Origin: Pluralibacter sp. UBA7423 | GTDB lineage: Bacteria; Pseudomonadota; Gammaproteobacteria; Enterobacterales; Enterobacteriaceae | NCBI GenBank assembly: GCA_002470465.1 | Contig: DKMD01000002.1 | Span: 1 to 64,000 of the forward strand | Direction of reading: 5' to 3' | DNA length: 64,000 nt | Shown: positions 17,060 to 26,440 of the stretch, piece by piece | Layout: every line of letters starts with the position of its first letter | Numbering within the stretch: position 1 is the stretch's first letter | Notes under the pieces: generated by a model | What the model saw: the letters and a program-made list of their open reading frames with translations, nothing else | What the model was told of the DNA's origin: nothing | Databases searched by the model: none | Position numbers and translations under genes: made by a program

Positions 17060-17995
17060 TTAAGTAATTGAAAATATTGAAAAAATAACCCTTGGAAGTC
17101 CAAAAGAAAAGAAGAACAAGATAACCATAACTAAAGCATGCTTAACAAACACGGAACTAGTAAAAAAACTTCCGCCTTTGCTAATTCCCGCCATGAATAC
17201 AAATATAAAACTTATCAAGCAAGACCAAATAACGAGCAATACTGAAATTGATGTGCTGAGTGACATATCGCGTGAAAAAACATTTACGGATATAGAAATG
17301 AAAGTAAAGAACGATGCAAACAGTGCAATTACGGCAAGTAATGAATTCCTGGCTGTCACTACTTCACTCTCAAATCCTTCAACTTTATTAGCAAGATTTT
17401 GTTCTGCATCATTCAAAGACAAATCCATTCCAGCGACTTTATCTATCTGCTGGGAAAGCTGCTCCCTTAATTCGGAAATATTAGACTTGCTTTCTTCAAT
17501 CATACGCTTACTTTCAGTTAAGTCATTAGAAAAAGAAGTTATAAGCCGGTTTGCTTCTTTCCAATATATACTTGCCGCGTCCCCCCGCTCAAGTTCTTTA
17601 ACTCCCCTTAGAGAAAACGGGTTACTTCCATCATTTTTTGCAAAGCTGAAGGATGAATTAATGTTATTATCTGCCTTACCAATTTTATTTGTCCAGCCAG
17701 TCACACCCGGATCGTTTGTAATATCTTTCGGAGGAATGAAAACGCTAGCCAGATTATGTTCATCCATAAAGCTGGCTCCACCATCCTTATTATCATCTTG
17801 AGTGGTAAAATTACGCCCCGATGCCCCACCAATATTTACAGAGCCTATTTGAGCGTTAGAAGAACGTCCTGTAGTCGCTGTTTTTGAACCGGATGAAACA
17901 AATGTTGTACTGGTAATGTCGTTATTAAATGAATTACTCGCCCCTTCACCTTGAGAGTTAGTGACAGATGATCCAACTTTCTTTTCAGTACTCAT
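17060..17995 (-). CDS. Membrane-anchored coiled-coil protein of a two-gene unit
   Basis: 311 residues. Residues 1-75 are low complexity, rich in Ser, Thr, Asn and Gly. A heptad-like coiled coil spans about 150-215 (NDLTESKRMIEESKSNISEL). Three strongly hydrophobic helices fill about 215-310 (LLAVIALFASFFTFISI; VLLVIWSCLISFIFVFMAGI; ALVMVILFFFSFGLPRVIF). It therefore likely sits in the inner membrane with a long soluble N-terminal arm. It lies 19 bases after the 18015 gene, with AGGCG before its ATG, so the two are co-transcribed. No family is recognised. AT-rich, within the island. Confidence 0.65.
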   Translation of the reverse strand: MSTEKKVGSSVTNSQGEGASNSFNNDITSTTFVSSGSKTATTGRSSNAQIGSVNIGGASGRNFTTQDDNKDGGASFMDEHNLASVFIPPKDITNDPGVTGWTNKIGKADNNINSSFSFAKNDGSNPFSLRGVKELERGDAASIYWKEANRLITSFSNDLTESKRMIEESKSNISELREQLSQQIDKVAGMDLSLNDAEQNLANKVEGFESEVVTARNSLLAVIALFASFFTFISISVNVFSRDMSLSTSISVLLVIWSCLISFIFVFMAGISKGGSFFTSSVFVKHALVMVILFFFSFGLPRVIFSIFSIT

Positions 17996-18014
17996 TTTTA
18001 ACGCCTATGTTCTT

Positions 18015-18680
18015 TTATTTATATTCATTCATTTTTAACATAAATGCATCTTTAATTTGATTATTACTGTATTCCTTATAAAAAACATTTTCTTGCAAAG
18101 TACTTACATCCACTTGCTTCACAAAAATTGATTGTTGTTTAATTGTATCCACCCCAGGCATAATTGTAAGATGACAATTAAAACCTTTACCGTGTAGTTC
18201 AAACTGACGATTAACCATGAGAGTTACATCACTCAATTGATCTGAACTCCCTAATTCAGAAGTATTTAAATATTTTTCAGAAATACTTTTACTTGGGTTT
18301 TCGTCAGGCTCAGCCAAGAAAGCAACCAAACCAATCCGGGCTATTTTAATGTTCAACATCTCATGTACAAAAGAGATTTTGTCAAATAATTTATCAAAAA
18401 ACTCAGAATTCACTTCCTGCTCTGTATCAAAACGCTCAATAAACAAGTCAAATCTCTGAAAAGAAGCCTGTGCCCTAATTTTATTGTTAGGAGAGTGAAG
18501 TTGCAATCGAGGAATTTCCGCTGGTGCATCTTTAGGTAACATGTTGAACAGTTGAACATTATCTAATTGGATACCTATCGCCGATTTAAATTCGCGTTTT
18601 ATAAAGTATGCTAGCCCATCAAAATCTACTGATGAACTTACGTCATAAAAGAAACCAATTTGGATTTGTAAAGTTTTCAT
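18015..18680 (-). CDS. Soluble protein, first gene of a two-gene unit
   Basis: This 221-residue protein begins MKTLQIQIGFFYDVSSSV. It has alternating beta and alpha segments (RFDLFIERFDTEQEV, IKIARIGLVAFLAEP) and no signal peptide or membrane helix. The pattern is loosely reminiscent of TIGR04255-type proteins, but I cannot confirm this. It is followed after 19 bases by the membrane coiled-coil gene. Its promoter carries a 9-bp inverted repeat flanking the -10. The ribosome-binding site is weak (GAG). No function is assigned. Confidence 0.6.
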   Translation of the reverse strand: MKTLQIQIGFFYDVSSSVDFDGLAYFIKREFKSAIGIQLDNVQLFNMLPKDAPAEIPRLQLHSPNNKIRAQASFQRFDLFIERFDTEQEVNSEFFDKLFDKISFVHEMLNIKIARIGLVAFLAEPDENPSKSISEKYLNTSELGSSDQLSDVTLMVNRQFELHGKGFNCHLTIMPGVDTIKQQSIFVKQVDVSTLQENVFYKEYSNNQIKDAFMLKMNEYK

Positions 18681-18696
18681 TTTCTAGCTCAATAAT

Positions 18697-18732
18697 CAAT
18701 TGAATTTCAGTCTATTTTATATCATTCAATTG
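18697..18732 (-). promoter_or_regulatory. Inverted repeat flanking the -10 of the 18015-17060 unit
   Basis: CAATTGAAT (18697-18705) and ATTCAATTG (18724-18732) are perfect inverted copies separated by 18 bases. The spacer, read on the minus strand, contains TATAAA. A dimeric regulator bound here would block the promoter. Confidence 0.5.
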
Positions 18733-19045
18733 CTCTTTTTAAAGTTTTTTGTTGACGTTTGCTCTATAAATGCAGGAGTGGCGTAACTTTGACCTTGTAT
18801 CGCTCACCCGGAGTTGACTCAGTTTTTCGCGATGTTAGCTTACGGTGTCTGCTTGCCCTGTTGAGCGTTCAACTAAACGATGCTTTCACACCGCTGGCGC
18901 CTTCTCCATGCCAGTCAGTAGCATGGGGGCATCTTCACTATCTCTCCAGTAGTGATGCCGTCGAATACCGAAACAAGGAATGAAGTACAGTAAATTACAG
19001 AGCGTTGGCTGCAGCTAGCTCTCCCATGAATCCCTGAATAACCTG
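18733..19045. other. Region without a supported gene; higher-GC fragment
   Basis: From about 18770 to 18990 the sequence is noticeably richer in GC than its surroundings. A 74-codon frame (18759-18983, TTG start) has no ribosome-binding site. The stretch looks like a decayed fragment of mobile-element DNA next to the integrase relic, but no family can be named. Confidence 0.35.
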
Positions 19046-19407
19046 ATGCCGGATGAGTACCGGCTGATGTCTAAAAGCTATAAATTTCAAAAAGTGTGTG
19101 AAAGTATAACGGGTATGCTTACAAGCCCCTATATGGTCCACTTCTTCCGGGCAACATCACAGGCAGAACATGGCGCGCAGGTAAAGTCAAATGCTATAAC
19201 GATGAAATTCAGCAAAGCACGGGATAAAGCCGAGATTGAATGGGGTGGCGGTACGCCGGCAACGTTTCACGAACAGCGGTCACTGACAGAAAGCCTCTAT
19301 GAAGCCTAGGAAATCGATACGTCGGAACTGCTTGCCCATAAATCACCGAATCAAACAGCACATTATCATAACGACGAGGGAAAGGCTGGGTAAAAGTATC
19401 AGGATAA
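19046..19407 (+). pseudogene. Lambda-type tyrosine integrase, C-terminal remnant
   Basis: The frame contains NAITMKFSKARDKAEIEWG, then TPATFHEQRSLTESLYEA, the catalytic core of phage integrases with the box II HEQR signature. A TAG at 19307 interrupts it. The frame then continues EIDTSELLAHKSPNQTAHY, with the LLGHK motif (here LLAHK) and the nucleophilic Tyr. A one-base deletion near 19375 leads to GKGWVKVSG and a TAA at 19405. The N-terminal two-thirds are missing. The gene points toward the icd 3' end, the orientation expected for an integrase beside its attachment site. It is inactive. Confidence 0.85.
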
Positions 19408-19472
19408 TTTGCAGGTATGACATCATGACAATGGCATGTAGTATGCCATTGCCATTTTTATATTGCCTAACT

Positions 19473-19916
19473 TTAATACTCTTCTAACAACCGCTTAATC
19501 TCCTCATTGACAATCTGCGCATTTCTTACCATATGTTGAGATGGGTCAACATCGTTAGTATGTACAAGTGCGTTACGATACTTAATGAGAGTGATTATTT
19601 CAGGCCCTAACCCTTCAGGCACAGCCTTGGCATCTATGAGAGTCTTGACTAATCGTGAAATTGATAAATGCCGTTTTGTTGGCGGTATATAGGTAATTGA
19701 AAGTGATTGCAGACAACTCAATCCATAAGCTTTCTCAAACACTTTGTCATATAATGCGCCAAGATTTACTTCAATAGTTTTAAATAACTCCATAAAAATG
19801 CCATAAAGAATACAACCTTGATTGTTATAGTCATCAATGTCCCTCAACTCTTCATTGAGGTTTTCTTCTGGACTGCTTTTTATGCTTTCAAGCTCAACCC
19901 TCCTAATTATCCCCAT
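19473..19916 (-). CDS. HEPN-like protein (Rx4H motif), probably C-terminal half of a disrupted membrane effector
   Basis: This 147-residue helical protein carries RNALVH (residues 114-119), the R-x4-H signature of HEPN domains, in the usual context KYRNALVHTN. HEPN proteins are commonly RNases in toxin, CRISPR and anti-phage systems. The ATG has no good ribosome-binding site. The same frame stays open upstream through the 9-bp repeat, coding (Ala-Leu-Lys)n, to just after a TAG at 20034-20036. One added T in the T7 run at 20025-20031 would fuse it in frame to the membrane protein upstream. It is therefore likely the effector half of that protein. HEPN assignment is from motif and length only. 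Confidence 0.6.
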   Translation of the reverse strand: MGIIRRVELESIKSSPEENLNEELRDIDDYNNQGCILYGIFMELFKTIEVNLGALYDKVFEKAYGLSCLQSLSITYIPPTKRHLSISRLVKTLIDAKAVPEGLGPEIITLIKYRNALVHTNDVDPSQHMVRNAQIVNEEIKRLLEEY

Positions 19917-19938
19917 GCCAATAGAGTTATATTTATCA

Positions 19939-20010
19939 GCTTTAAGTGCTTTAAGTGCTTTAAGTGCTTTAAGTGCTTTAAGTGCTTTAAGTGCTTTAAG
20001 TGCTTTAAGA
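19939..20010. repeat. 9-bp tandem repeat, eight units
   Basis: Seven perfect copies of GCTTTAAGT are followed by an eighth with one changed base (GCTTTAAGA). On the minus strand, in the HEPN frame, each unit codes Ala-Leu-Lys. Unit number can change by slippage without shifting the frame, so it would vary the length of a helical linker. Confidence 0.95.
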
Positions 20011-20020
20011 ATAAAATAAC

Positions 20021-20470
20021 TTATAAAAAAAGACTAAAGATAAAAAAAGCAGTCGCTGTATTTTTTGTTGCAATTCTTATCCATCGTGACTCCTCTAAAT
20101 ATACTACCAGTGTCAACAAATCACCTAAAATCGCCAGCATTGATAAAATGGTAATTGCAATTAAAAAGCAATATTCCTTTGTTTGTATTGTCGTGATAAT
20201 TTCATTTACGCTCTGATCTTTCTCCAACTCTCTTTCTTGATGGTTTCTAAGAAATATGTAAGCGGTCAACGGTAAACCATAAACGCCACCTAAAACTTGA
20301 GCTTGAGTTGAGTTGAGTTGAGTTGAGTTGAGTTGAGTTGAGTAAATATAGAGATTTTGATTTTCAGAAAGAGAAACCAATGGGTTATAGTAAGCAATAA
20401 CCGCCCATACCATGCTAAAAATCAAACAAAATGATGTAATGCACCATGGATAGTTAATTAATTTATCCAA
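20021..20470 (-). CDS. Multi-pass membrane protein, frame-disrupted, upstream of HEPN gene
   Basis: This 149-residue frame opens with TTG. It has four hydrophobic segments (CITSFCLIFSMVWAVIAYY; VLGGVYGLPLTAYIFL; CFLIAITILSMLAILG with the following LLTLVVYL; ATAFFIFSLFL). The (CTCAA)8 repeat codes STQLNSTQLNSTQ. A more natural start is the ATG at 20521-20523 (MFETLRWFDDEK), but it is out of frame by one base at an A7 tract (20486-20492 on the plus strand is T7). With eight As it would read on into this frame. At the other end a T7 run precedes the TAA; with eight Ts the frame continues as FFISYFILKALKALK into the HEPN gene. Either the gene is switched off by slippage or the assembly has homopolymer errors. 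Confidence 0.55.
   Translation of the reverse strand: MDKLINYPWCITSFCLIFSMVWAVIAYYNPLVSLSENQNLYIYSTQLNSTQLNSTQAQVLGGVYGLPLTAYIFLRNHQERELEKDQSVNEIITTIQTKEYCFLIAITILSMLAILGDLLTLVVYLEESRWIRIATKNTATAFFIFSLFL
20303..20342. repeat. 5-bp tandem repeat, eight units, inside the membrane frame
   Basis: Eight perfect copies of TTGAG (CTCAA on the coding strand). Because five is not a multiple of three, gain or loss of one unit changes the reading frame. This is the classic layout of a phase-variation tract. Confidence 0.95.
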
Positions 20471-20538
20471 CCATGAATAAATCAGTTTTTTTCATCATCG
20501 AACCATCGTAGAGTTTCGAACATGGCAAAATACTAACA

Positions 20539-20571
20539 TTTTGATAAATTGTTTTGATAAAATTTTGATAA
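20539..20571. promoter_or_regulatory. Three direct copies of TTTTGATAA
   Basis: TTTTGATAA occurs at 20539-20547, 20552-20560 and 20563-20571, with start-to-start distances of 13 and 11 bases. It lies between the icd terminator and the membrane/HEPN locus. It could be an operator for that locus or arm-type integrase/excisionase sites of the lost element. Confidence 0.5.
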
Positions 20572-20592
20572 CCGTTAGCGGGCTAACCAAAA

Positions 20593-20618
20593 ACAACGGG
20601 AGCGTTAAGCTCCCGTTA
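20593..20618 (-). terminator. icd terminator
   Basis: The stem AACGGGAGC/GCTCCCGTT with a 5-base loop is followed, on the minus strand, by a T-rich tract (GTTTTTGG). Confidence 0.85.
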
Positions 20619-20628
20619 ATAGATTTAA

Positions 20629-20660
20629 CAATTATCGCAATTACATATTCGCGATAATTG
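20629..20660. other. Inverted repeat across the icd stop; candidate attachment core
   Basis: CAATTATCGC (20629-20638) and GCGATAATTG (20651-20660) are perfect inverted copies separated by 12 bases that include the icd stop codon. The icd 3' end is the known integration site of e14 and phage 21 in E. coli, and an integrase relic lies close by. The arms could be core-type integrase sites. No second copy was seen in the window. Confidence 0.35.
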
Positions 20661-21891
20661 CATCACCAAACTCTGAACATTTCAGCAGCTTAGCGCCTTC
20701 CATCAGACGTTCGAAGTCATAGGTCACGGTCTTGGCTGCGATTGCGCCTTCCATGCCTTTAACAATCAGGTCTGCGGCTTCGAACCATTCCATATGACGC
20801 AGCATCATTTCCGCGGAAAGGATAACGGAACCTGGGTTCACTTTATCCTGGCCTGCGTATTTTGGTGCAGTGCCGTGGGTCGCTTCGAACAGTGCACATT
20901 CGTCACCGATGTTCGCGCCTGGTGCAATACCGATACCGCCAACCTGCGCCGCCAGGGCGTCAGAGATGTAGTCGCCGTTCAGGTTCATACAGGCGATAAC
21001 GTCGTACTCGGCCGGACGCAGCAGGATCTGCTGGAGGAACGCATCAGCGATCACATCTTTGATGATGATCTCTTTGCCGGTTTTCGGGTTCTTGATTTTC
21101 TGCCATGGGCCGCCGTCGATCGGCTCACCGCCGAACTCTTCTTTCGCCAGCTGGTAGCCCCAGTCTTTGAAAGCGCCTTCGGTGAACTTCATGATGTTGC
21201 CTTTGTGCACGAGGGTCACGGAGTCGCGATCGTTGGTGATCGCATACTCGATGGCCGCACGCACCAGACGCTTGGTGCCCTCTTCAGAGCATGGCTTGAT
21301 GCCGATCCCGCAGTGCTCAGGGAAGCGAATTTTCTTCACGCCCATCTCTTCACGCAGGAACTTGATAACCTTTTCTGCGTCCGCAGAATCCGCTTTCCAC
21401 TCGATGCCCGCATAGATGTCTTCGGAGTTTTCACGGAAGATAACCATGTCGGTCAGCTCCGGGTGCTTCACCGGGCTTGGAGTGCCCTGGTAGTAACGTA
21501 CCGGGCGCAGGCAGACGTACAGGTCCAGCTCCTGACGCAGGGCAACGTTCAGAGAACGAATACCGCCACCGACCGGGGTCGTCAGCGGGCCTTTGATGGC
21601 AACGCGGTATTCACGAATCAGATCCAGCGTTTCCGCTGGCAGCCAGACGTCCTGGCCGTATACGTGGGTGGATTTCTCGCCGGTGTAAATTTCCATCCAG
21701 GAAATTTTACGCTCGCCCTTATAGGCTTTCTCTACCGCGGCGTTCACCACTTTGATCATTGGTGGAGTAACGTCGACACCGATACCGTCCCCTTCAATGA
21801 ACGGGATAATCGGGTTGTGGGGTACGTTGAGTTTGCCGTTTTGCAGGGTGATCTTTTGGCCTTCCGCCGGAACAACTACTTTGCTTTCCAT
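20641..21891 (-). CDS. icd: NADP-dependent isocitrate dehydrogenase
   Basis: This 416-residue protein has the same length as E. coli Icd and is nearly identical. It catalyses oxidative decarboxylation of isocitrate to 2-oxoglutarate in the TCA cycle. The substrate-binding and AceK-phosphorylated Ser lies in [12 protein letters not shown] at about residue 113; [20 protein letters not shown] is the nucleotide-binding stretch. The start [11 protein letters not shown] has AAGGAG upstream; a longer upstream reading is untranslated leader. The C-terminus ends DAIIANM rather than DAIIENM, in the part that prophages replace on integration. Control in E. coli includes ArcA and FruR; not examined here. 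Confidence 0.98.
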   Translation of the reverse strand: MESKVVVPAEGQKITLQNGKLNVPHNPIIPFIEGDGIGVDVTPPMIKVVNAAVEKAYKGERKISWMEIYTGEKSTHVYGQDVWLPAETLDLIREYRVAIKGPLTTPVGGGIRSLNVALRQELDLYVCLRPVRYYQGTPSPVKHPELTDMVIFRENSEDIYAGIEWKADSADAEKVIKFLREEMGVKKIRFPEHCGIGIKPCSEEGTKRLVRAAIEYAITNDRDSVTLVHKGNIMKFTEGAFKDWGYQLAKEEFGGEPIDGGPWQKIKNPKTGKEIIIKDVIADAFLQQILLRPAEYDVIACMNLNGDYISDALAAQVGGIGIAPGANIGDECALFEATHGTAPKYAGQDKVNPGSVILSAEMMLRHMEWFEAADLIVKGMEGAIAAKTVTYDFERLMEGAKLLKCSEFGDAIIANM

Positions 21892-22036
21892 CAACTTCTC
21901 CTTCGAGCGCTTCTGGTGACTGCTCGTGCCTTTCGCGTCCTGGGTCGCGTTGCCCTGGCAGCGCGAAGAGTGTGAGCAATATTTTTTGTTAATGATTTGT
22001 AATGAGCTGGTTGATACTACCTGATTGTTGGGTTCC

Positions 22037-22065
22037 ATGAAAGGTCTTCGTAATTAGGCTATAAT
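22037..22065 (+). promoter_or_regulatory. Sigma-70 promoter of rluE
   Basis: ATGAAA and a perfect TATAAT are separated by 17 bases. The ATG at 22064 overlaps the -10 box, which argues that rluE translation begins at a later ATG. Confidence 0.65.
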
Positions 22066-22093
22066 GCGGCAATTGACCCGGCCTGAAAACACC

Positions 22094-22711
22094 ATGAACA
22101 AAACTTCTTATACAAATCACCGCCTTAAGCGATTCAGCTCACAACAAGCCACCCGACAACGTAAAGAAACCCGCCCAAAAAGGGTGATATTGTTCAATAA
22201 ACCCTACGATGTATTGCCGCAGTTTACGGACGAGGCCGGGCGCAGCACCCTGAAGGATTATATCGACGTACAGGGTGTCTACGCCGCGGGTCGACTCGAT
22301 CGAGATAGCGAGGGCCTGCTGGTGCTCACCAACGACGGTGCCCTTCAGGCTCAGCTGACGCAGCCAGGCAAACGCACGGGCAAAATCTATTACGTTCAGG
22401 TGGAAGGCGCCCCGGATGAAGAAGCACTGAATGCCTTGCGCAAAGGCGTGACGCTGAACGACGGCCCGACGCTGCCCGCAGGAATCGAACTGGTAAGCGA
22501 ACCTGAATGGCTGTGGCCACGCAATCCGCCAATTCGCGAGCGTAAATCGATACCGACCAGTTGGCTGAAAGTGACGCTGTATGAAGGCCGAAATCGCCAG
22601 GTTCGCCGGATGACCGCTCACGTCGGCTTCCCTACCCTGCGCCTGATTCGCTACGCCATGGGCGCTTACACTCTCGATGATCTTGCCAACGGTCAGTGGC
22701 GGGATGCCTGA
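22094..22711 (+). CDS. rluE: 23S rRNA pseudouridine(2457) synthase RluE
   Basis: About 205 residues of the RsuA/RluE family. The catalytic motif [17 protein letters not shown] contains the essential Asp, and [16 protein letters not shown] is the conserved C-terminal RNA-binding motif. The enzyme makes pseudouridine at position 2457 of 23S rRNA. The start MNKTSYTNH is chosen because the upstream ATG (22064) overlaps the promoter -10; database entries for E. coli often use the longer form. nudJ begins 16 bases after the stop. Confidence 0.94.
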   Translation: MNKTSYTNHRLKRFSSQQATRQRKETRPKRVILFNKPYDVLPQFTDEAGRSTLKDYIDVQGVYAAGRLDRDSEGLLVLTNDGALQAQLTQPGKRTGKIYYVQVEGAPDEEALNALRKGVTLNDGPTLPAGIELVSEPEWLWPRNPPIRERKSIPTSWLKVTLYEGRNRQVRRMTAHVGFPTLRLIRYAMGAYTLDDLANGQWRDA

Positions 22712-22727
22712 ACAGAAGGATGGCTTA

Positions 22728-23201
22728 ATGTTTAAACCGCACGTTACCGTCGCCTGCGTGGTCCACGCCAAAGGTCAGTTTCTGGTAGTAGAAGAAAAAG
22801 TGAACGGCAAAACGACCTGGAACCAGCCCGCCGGACACCTTGAGGCCGACGAAACGCTTGTTCAGGCCGCCGAGCGCGAACTGTGGGAAGAGACCGGCAT
22901 TCGCGCCACGCCCCAGCATTTCATCCGTATGCATCAGTGGATAGCGCCAGACAGAACGCCATTCTTACGCTTTCTTTTCGCCGTCGAGCTTAACGATACG
23001 TGTGCCACAGAACCGCATGACAGCGACATTGACCGCTGCCAGTGGGTTAGCGCCGATGACATCCTTAACGCCACTAATCTGCGCTCGCCGCTGGTGGCCG
23101 AAAGCATCCGCAGCTGGCAAAGCGGACAGCGTCTGCCGCTTGAGCTGATCGGTGAATTTAACTGGCCCTTCACAAAGGGTGATCCCACTGGGGCTGCGTG
23201 A
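22728..23201 (+). CDS. nudJ: Nudix phosphatase NudJ
   Basis: This 157-residue protein has the Nudix box [22 protein letters not shown] (part given; residues about 36-58), which binds the metal. E. coli NudJ hydrolyses HMP-PP and nucleoside di/triphosphates. The start follows AAGGA. The stop lies 41 bases before mnmA, and the two are probably co-transcribed with rluE. Confidence 0.95.
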   Translation: MFKPHVTVACVVHAKGQFLVVEEKVNGKTTWNQPAGHLEADETLVQAAERELWEETGIRATPQHFIRMHQWIAPDRTPFLRFLFAVELNDTCATEPHDSDIDRCQWVSADDILNATNLRSPLVAESIRSWQSGQRLPLELIGEFNWPFTKGDPTGAA

Positions 23202-23242
23202 TAGACTATGCCGCCTTGAAGTTCAATGTCGTGAGTATTCCA

Positions 23243-24349
23243 ATGTCAGAAAGCCCAAAAAAAGTGATCGTCGGGATGTCCGGCGGTGTCGATTCCTCCG
23301 TTTCCGCTTACCTGCTGCAACAGCAGGGCTATAAGGTGGAAGGCCTGTTCATGAAGAACTGGGAAGAGGACGACGGCGAGGAATATTGTACTGCCGCCGC
23401 AGACCTGGCCGATGCCCAGGCCGTGTGCGACAAGCTCGGCATTGAGCTGCACACCGTTAACTTTGCCGCGGAATACTGGGACAACGTTTTTGAGCTCTTT
23501 CTTGAAGAGTACAAAGCGGGCCGCACGCCGAACCCGGATATTCTGTGCAACAAAGAGATCAAATTTAAAGCCTTCCTCGAGTTTGCCGCTGAAGACTTAG
23601 GTGCCGACTACATCGCCACCGGGCACTACGTACGCCGCGCCGATGTGAACGGCAAAAGTCAGCTGCTGCGCGGTCTCGATGGCAATAAAGATCAGAGCTA
23701 TTTCCTCTATACGCTCGGCCATGAACAGATCGCGCAAAGCCTGTTCCCGGTCGGCGAACTGTCCAAGCCTGAAGTGCGCCGCATTGCCGAAGAGCTCGAT
23801 CTCATCACCGCGAAGAAAAAAGACTCCACCGGCATTTGCTTTATCGGCGAGCGTAAATTCCGCGAATTCCTGGGCCGCTACCTGCCTGCCCAACCGGGCA
23901 AAATCATCACCGTCGACGGCGACGTAATTGGCGAGCACCAGGGGCTGATGTACCACACCCTCGGCCAGCGTAAAGGCTTAGGCATCGGCGGCACCAAAGA
24001 CGGCAGTGAAGAGCCGTGGTACACCGTAGACAAAGACGTGGAAAACAACGTTCTGGTGGTGGCTCAGGGTCACGATCATCCGCGCCTGATGTCCGTCGGT
24101 CTGATTGCCCAACAGCTGCACTGGGTCGATCGCGAGCCGTTCAGCGGCACGCTACGCTGCACGGTGAAAACCCGCTATCGCCAGACGGATATTCCGTGCA
24201 CCGTCACCCGACTTGATGATGACCGAATTGAGGTTCGCTTCGACGAGCCCGTTGCAGCCGTTACGCCTGGCCAGTCCGCTGTTTTCTACAGCGGTGAAGT
24301 GTGCCTCGGCGGCGGCATTATCGAGCAGCGCCTGCCGCTGCCGGTTTAA
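23243..24349 (+). CDS. mnmA: tRNA 2-thiouridylase MnmA
   Basis: This 368-residue protein has the same length as E. coli MnmA (TrmU). The PP-loop SGGVDSS near the N-terminus binds ATP. Catalytic Cys residues lie in [12 protein letters not shown] (about 102) and [12 protein letters not shown] (about 199). It adds sulfur at U34 of tRNA Lys, Glu and Gln, receiving it from the Tus relay. The start [11 protein letters not shown] is conserved; a GTG 45 bases upstream is open but not conserved. The gene is followed by hflD and purB. Confidence 0.97.
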   Translation: MSESPKKVIVGMSGGVDSSVSAYLLQQQGYKVEGLFMKNWEEDDGEEYCTAAADLADAQAVCDKLGIELHTVNFAAEYWDNVFELFLEEYKAGRTPNPDILCNKEIKFKAFLEFAAEDLGADYIATGHYVRRADVNGKSQLLRGLDGNKDQSYFLYTLGHEQIAQSLFPVGELSKPEVRRIAEELDLITAKKKDSTGICFIGERKFREFLGRYLPAQPGKIITVDGDVIGEHQGLMYHTLGQRKGLGIGGTKDGSEEPWYTVDKDVENNVLVVAQGHDHPRLMSVGLIAQQLHWVDREPFSGTLRCTVKTRYRQTDIPCTVTRLDDDRIEVRFDEPVAAVTPGQSAVFYSGEVCLGGGIIEQRLPLPV

Positions 24350-24379
24350 GACTCAGACAGCACAGAGAAAGGAGTTTTC

Positions 24380-25021
24380 GTGGCGAAGAACTATTACGAC
24401 ATTACGCTGGCTCTGGCAGGGATCTGCCAGTCCGCCCGTCTGGTTCAGCAGCTGGCGCATCAGGGCCATTGCGACAGCGATGCCCTGCACGTGGCACTGA
24501 ACAGCGTTATCGATCTGAACCCGGACTCCACGCTCGGCGTCTTCGGTGGCAGCGAAGCCAATCTTCGCCTCGGCCTGGAAACGCTGCTCGGCGTGCTGAA
24601 TGCCAGCAGCCGTCAGGGGCTGAACGCCGAACTGACGCGCTACACCTTAAGCCTGATGGTGCTGGAACGAAAACTCTTTGCCGCGAAGGGCGCGATGGAC
24701 ACCCTGGGTGAGCGCATCGCCGGGCTCCAGCGCCAGCTTGACCATTTTGATTTGCAGTCTGAAACGCTGCTGAGCGCCATGGCCGCGATTTATGTCGATG
24801 TCATTAGCCCGCTCGGCCCTCGCATTCAGGTCACCGGTTCTCCTGCCGTGCTGCAAAGCGCGCAGGTGCAGGCCAAAGTGCGAGCCGGTTTGCTCGCAGG
24901 GATACGCGCCGCAGTGCTCTGGCACCAGGTCGGCGGCGGTCGTCTGCAGCTGATGTTTTCCCGTAATCGCCTGACCACTCAGGCCAAACAAATTCTTGCT
25001 CATATAACTCCGGAGTTGTGA
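24380..25021 (+). CDS. hflD: High-frequency lysogenization protein HflD
   Basis: This 213-residue protein starts with GTG ([14 protein letters not shown]) and follows AAAGGAG. It is nearly identical to E. coli HflD, a membrane-associated protein that modulates lambda CII. The purB start follows 3 bases after the stop, as in E. coli, indicating one operon. Confidence 0.95.
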   Translation: MAKNYYDITLALAGICQSARLVQQLAHQGHCDSDALHVALNSVIDLNPDSTLGVFGGSEANLRLGLETLLGVLNASSRQGLNAELTRYTLSLMVLERKLFAAKGAMDTLGERIAGLQRQLDHFDLQSETLLSAMAAIYVDVISPLGPRIQVTGSPAVLQSAQVQAKVRAGLLAGIRAAVLWHQVGGGRLQLMFSRNRLTTQAKQILAHITPEL

Positions 25022-26395
<1,374 letters not shown>

Positions 26396-26403
26396 AGAGT
26401 CCC

Positions 26404-26431
26404 GCCTCTCTTCTCACCCGGGAAGAGAGGC
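26404..26431 (+). terminator. Hairpin after purB
   Basis: The 10-bp stem GCCTCTCTTC/GAAGAGAGGC has an 8-base loop, but only CCCCTTCCCC follows, so termination may be partial. Read-through from purB into phoP is possible. Confidence 0.5.
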
Positions 26432-26440
26432 CCCTTCCCC

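Noticed and set aside
18759..18983. 74-codon frame beginning TTG next to the integrase relic
   Set aside because: No ribosome-binding site and no recognised family; listed only as a higher-GC fragment.
19856..19916. AGGAGG inside the HEPN gene as a true start signal
   Set aside because: No ATG, GTG or TTG in the HEPN frame lies at a suitable distance; the nearby TTG codons are out of frame and quickly hit a stop.
19939..20010. Regular repeat array considered as CRISPR
   Set aside because: Units are 9 bases with no spacers, in a coding frame; it is a tandem repeat.
22064..22093. Upstream ATG for rluE
   Set aside because: It overlaps a consensus -10 hexamer, so it would lie outside the transcript; kept only as an alternative.
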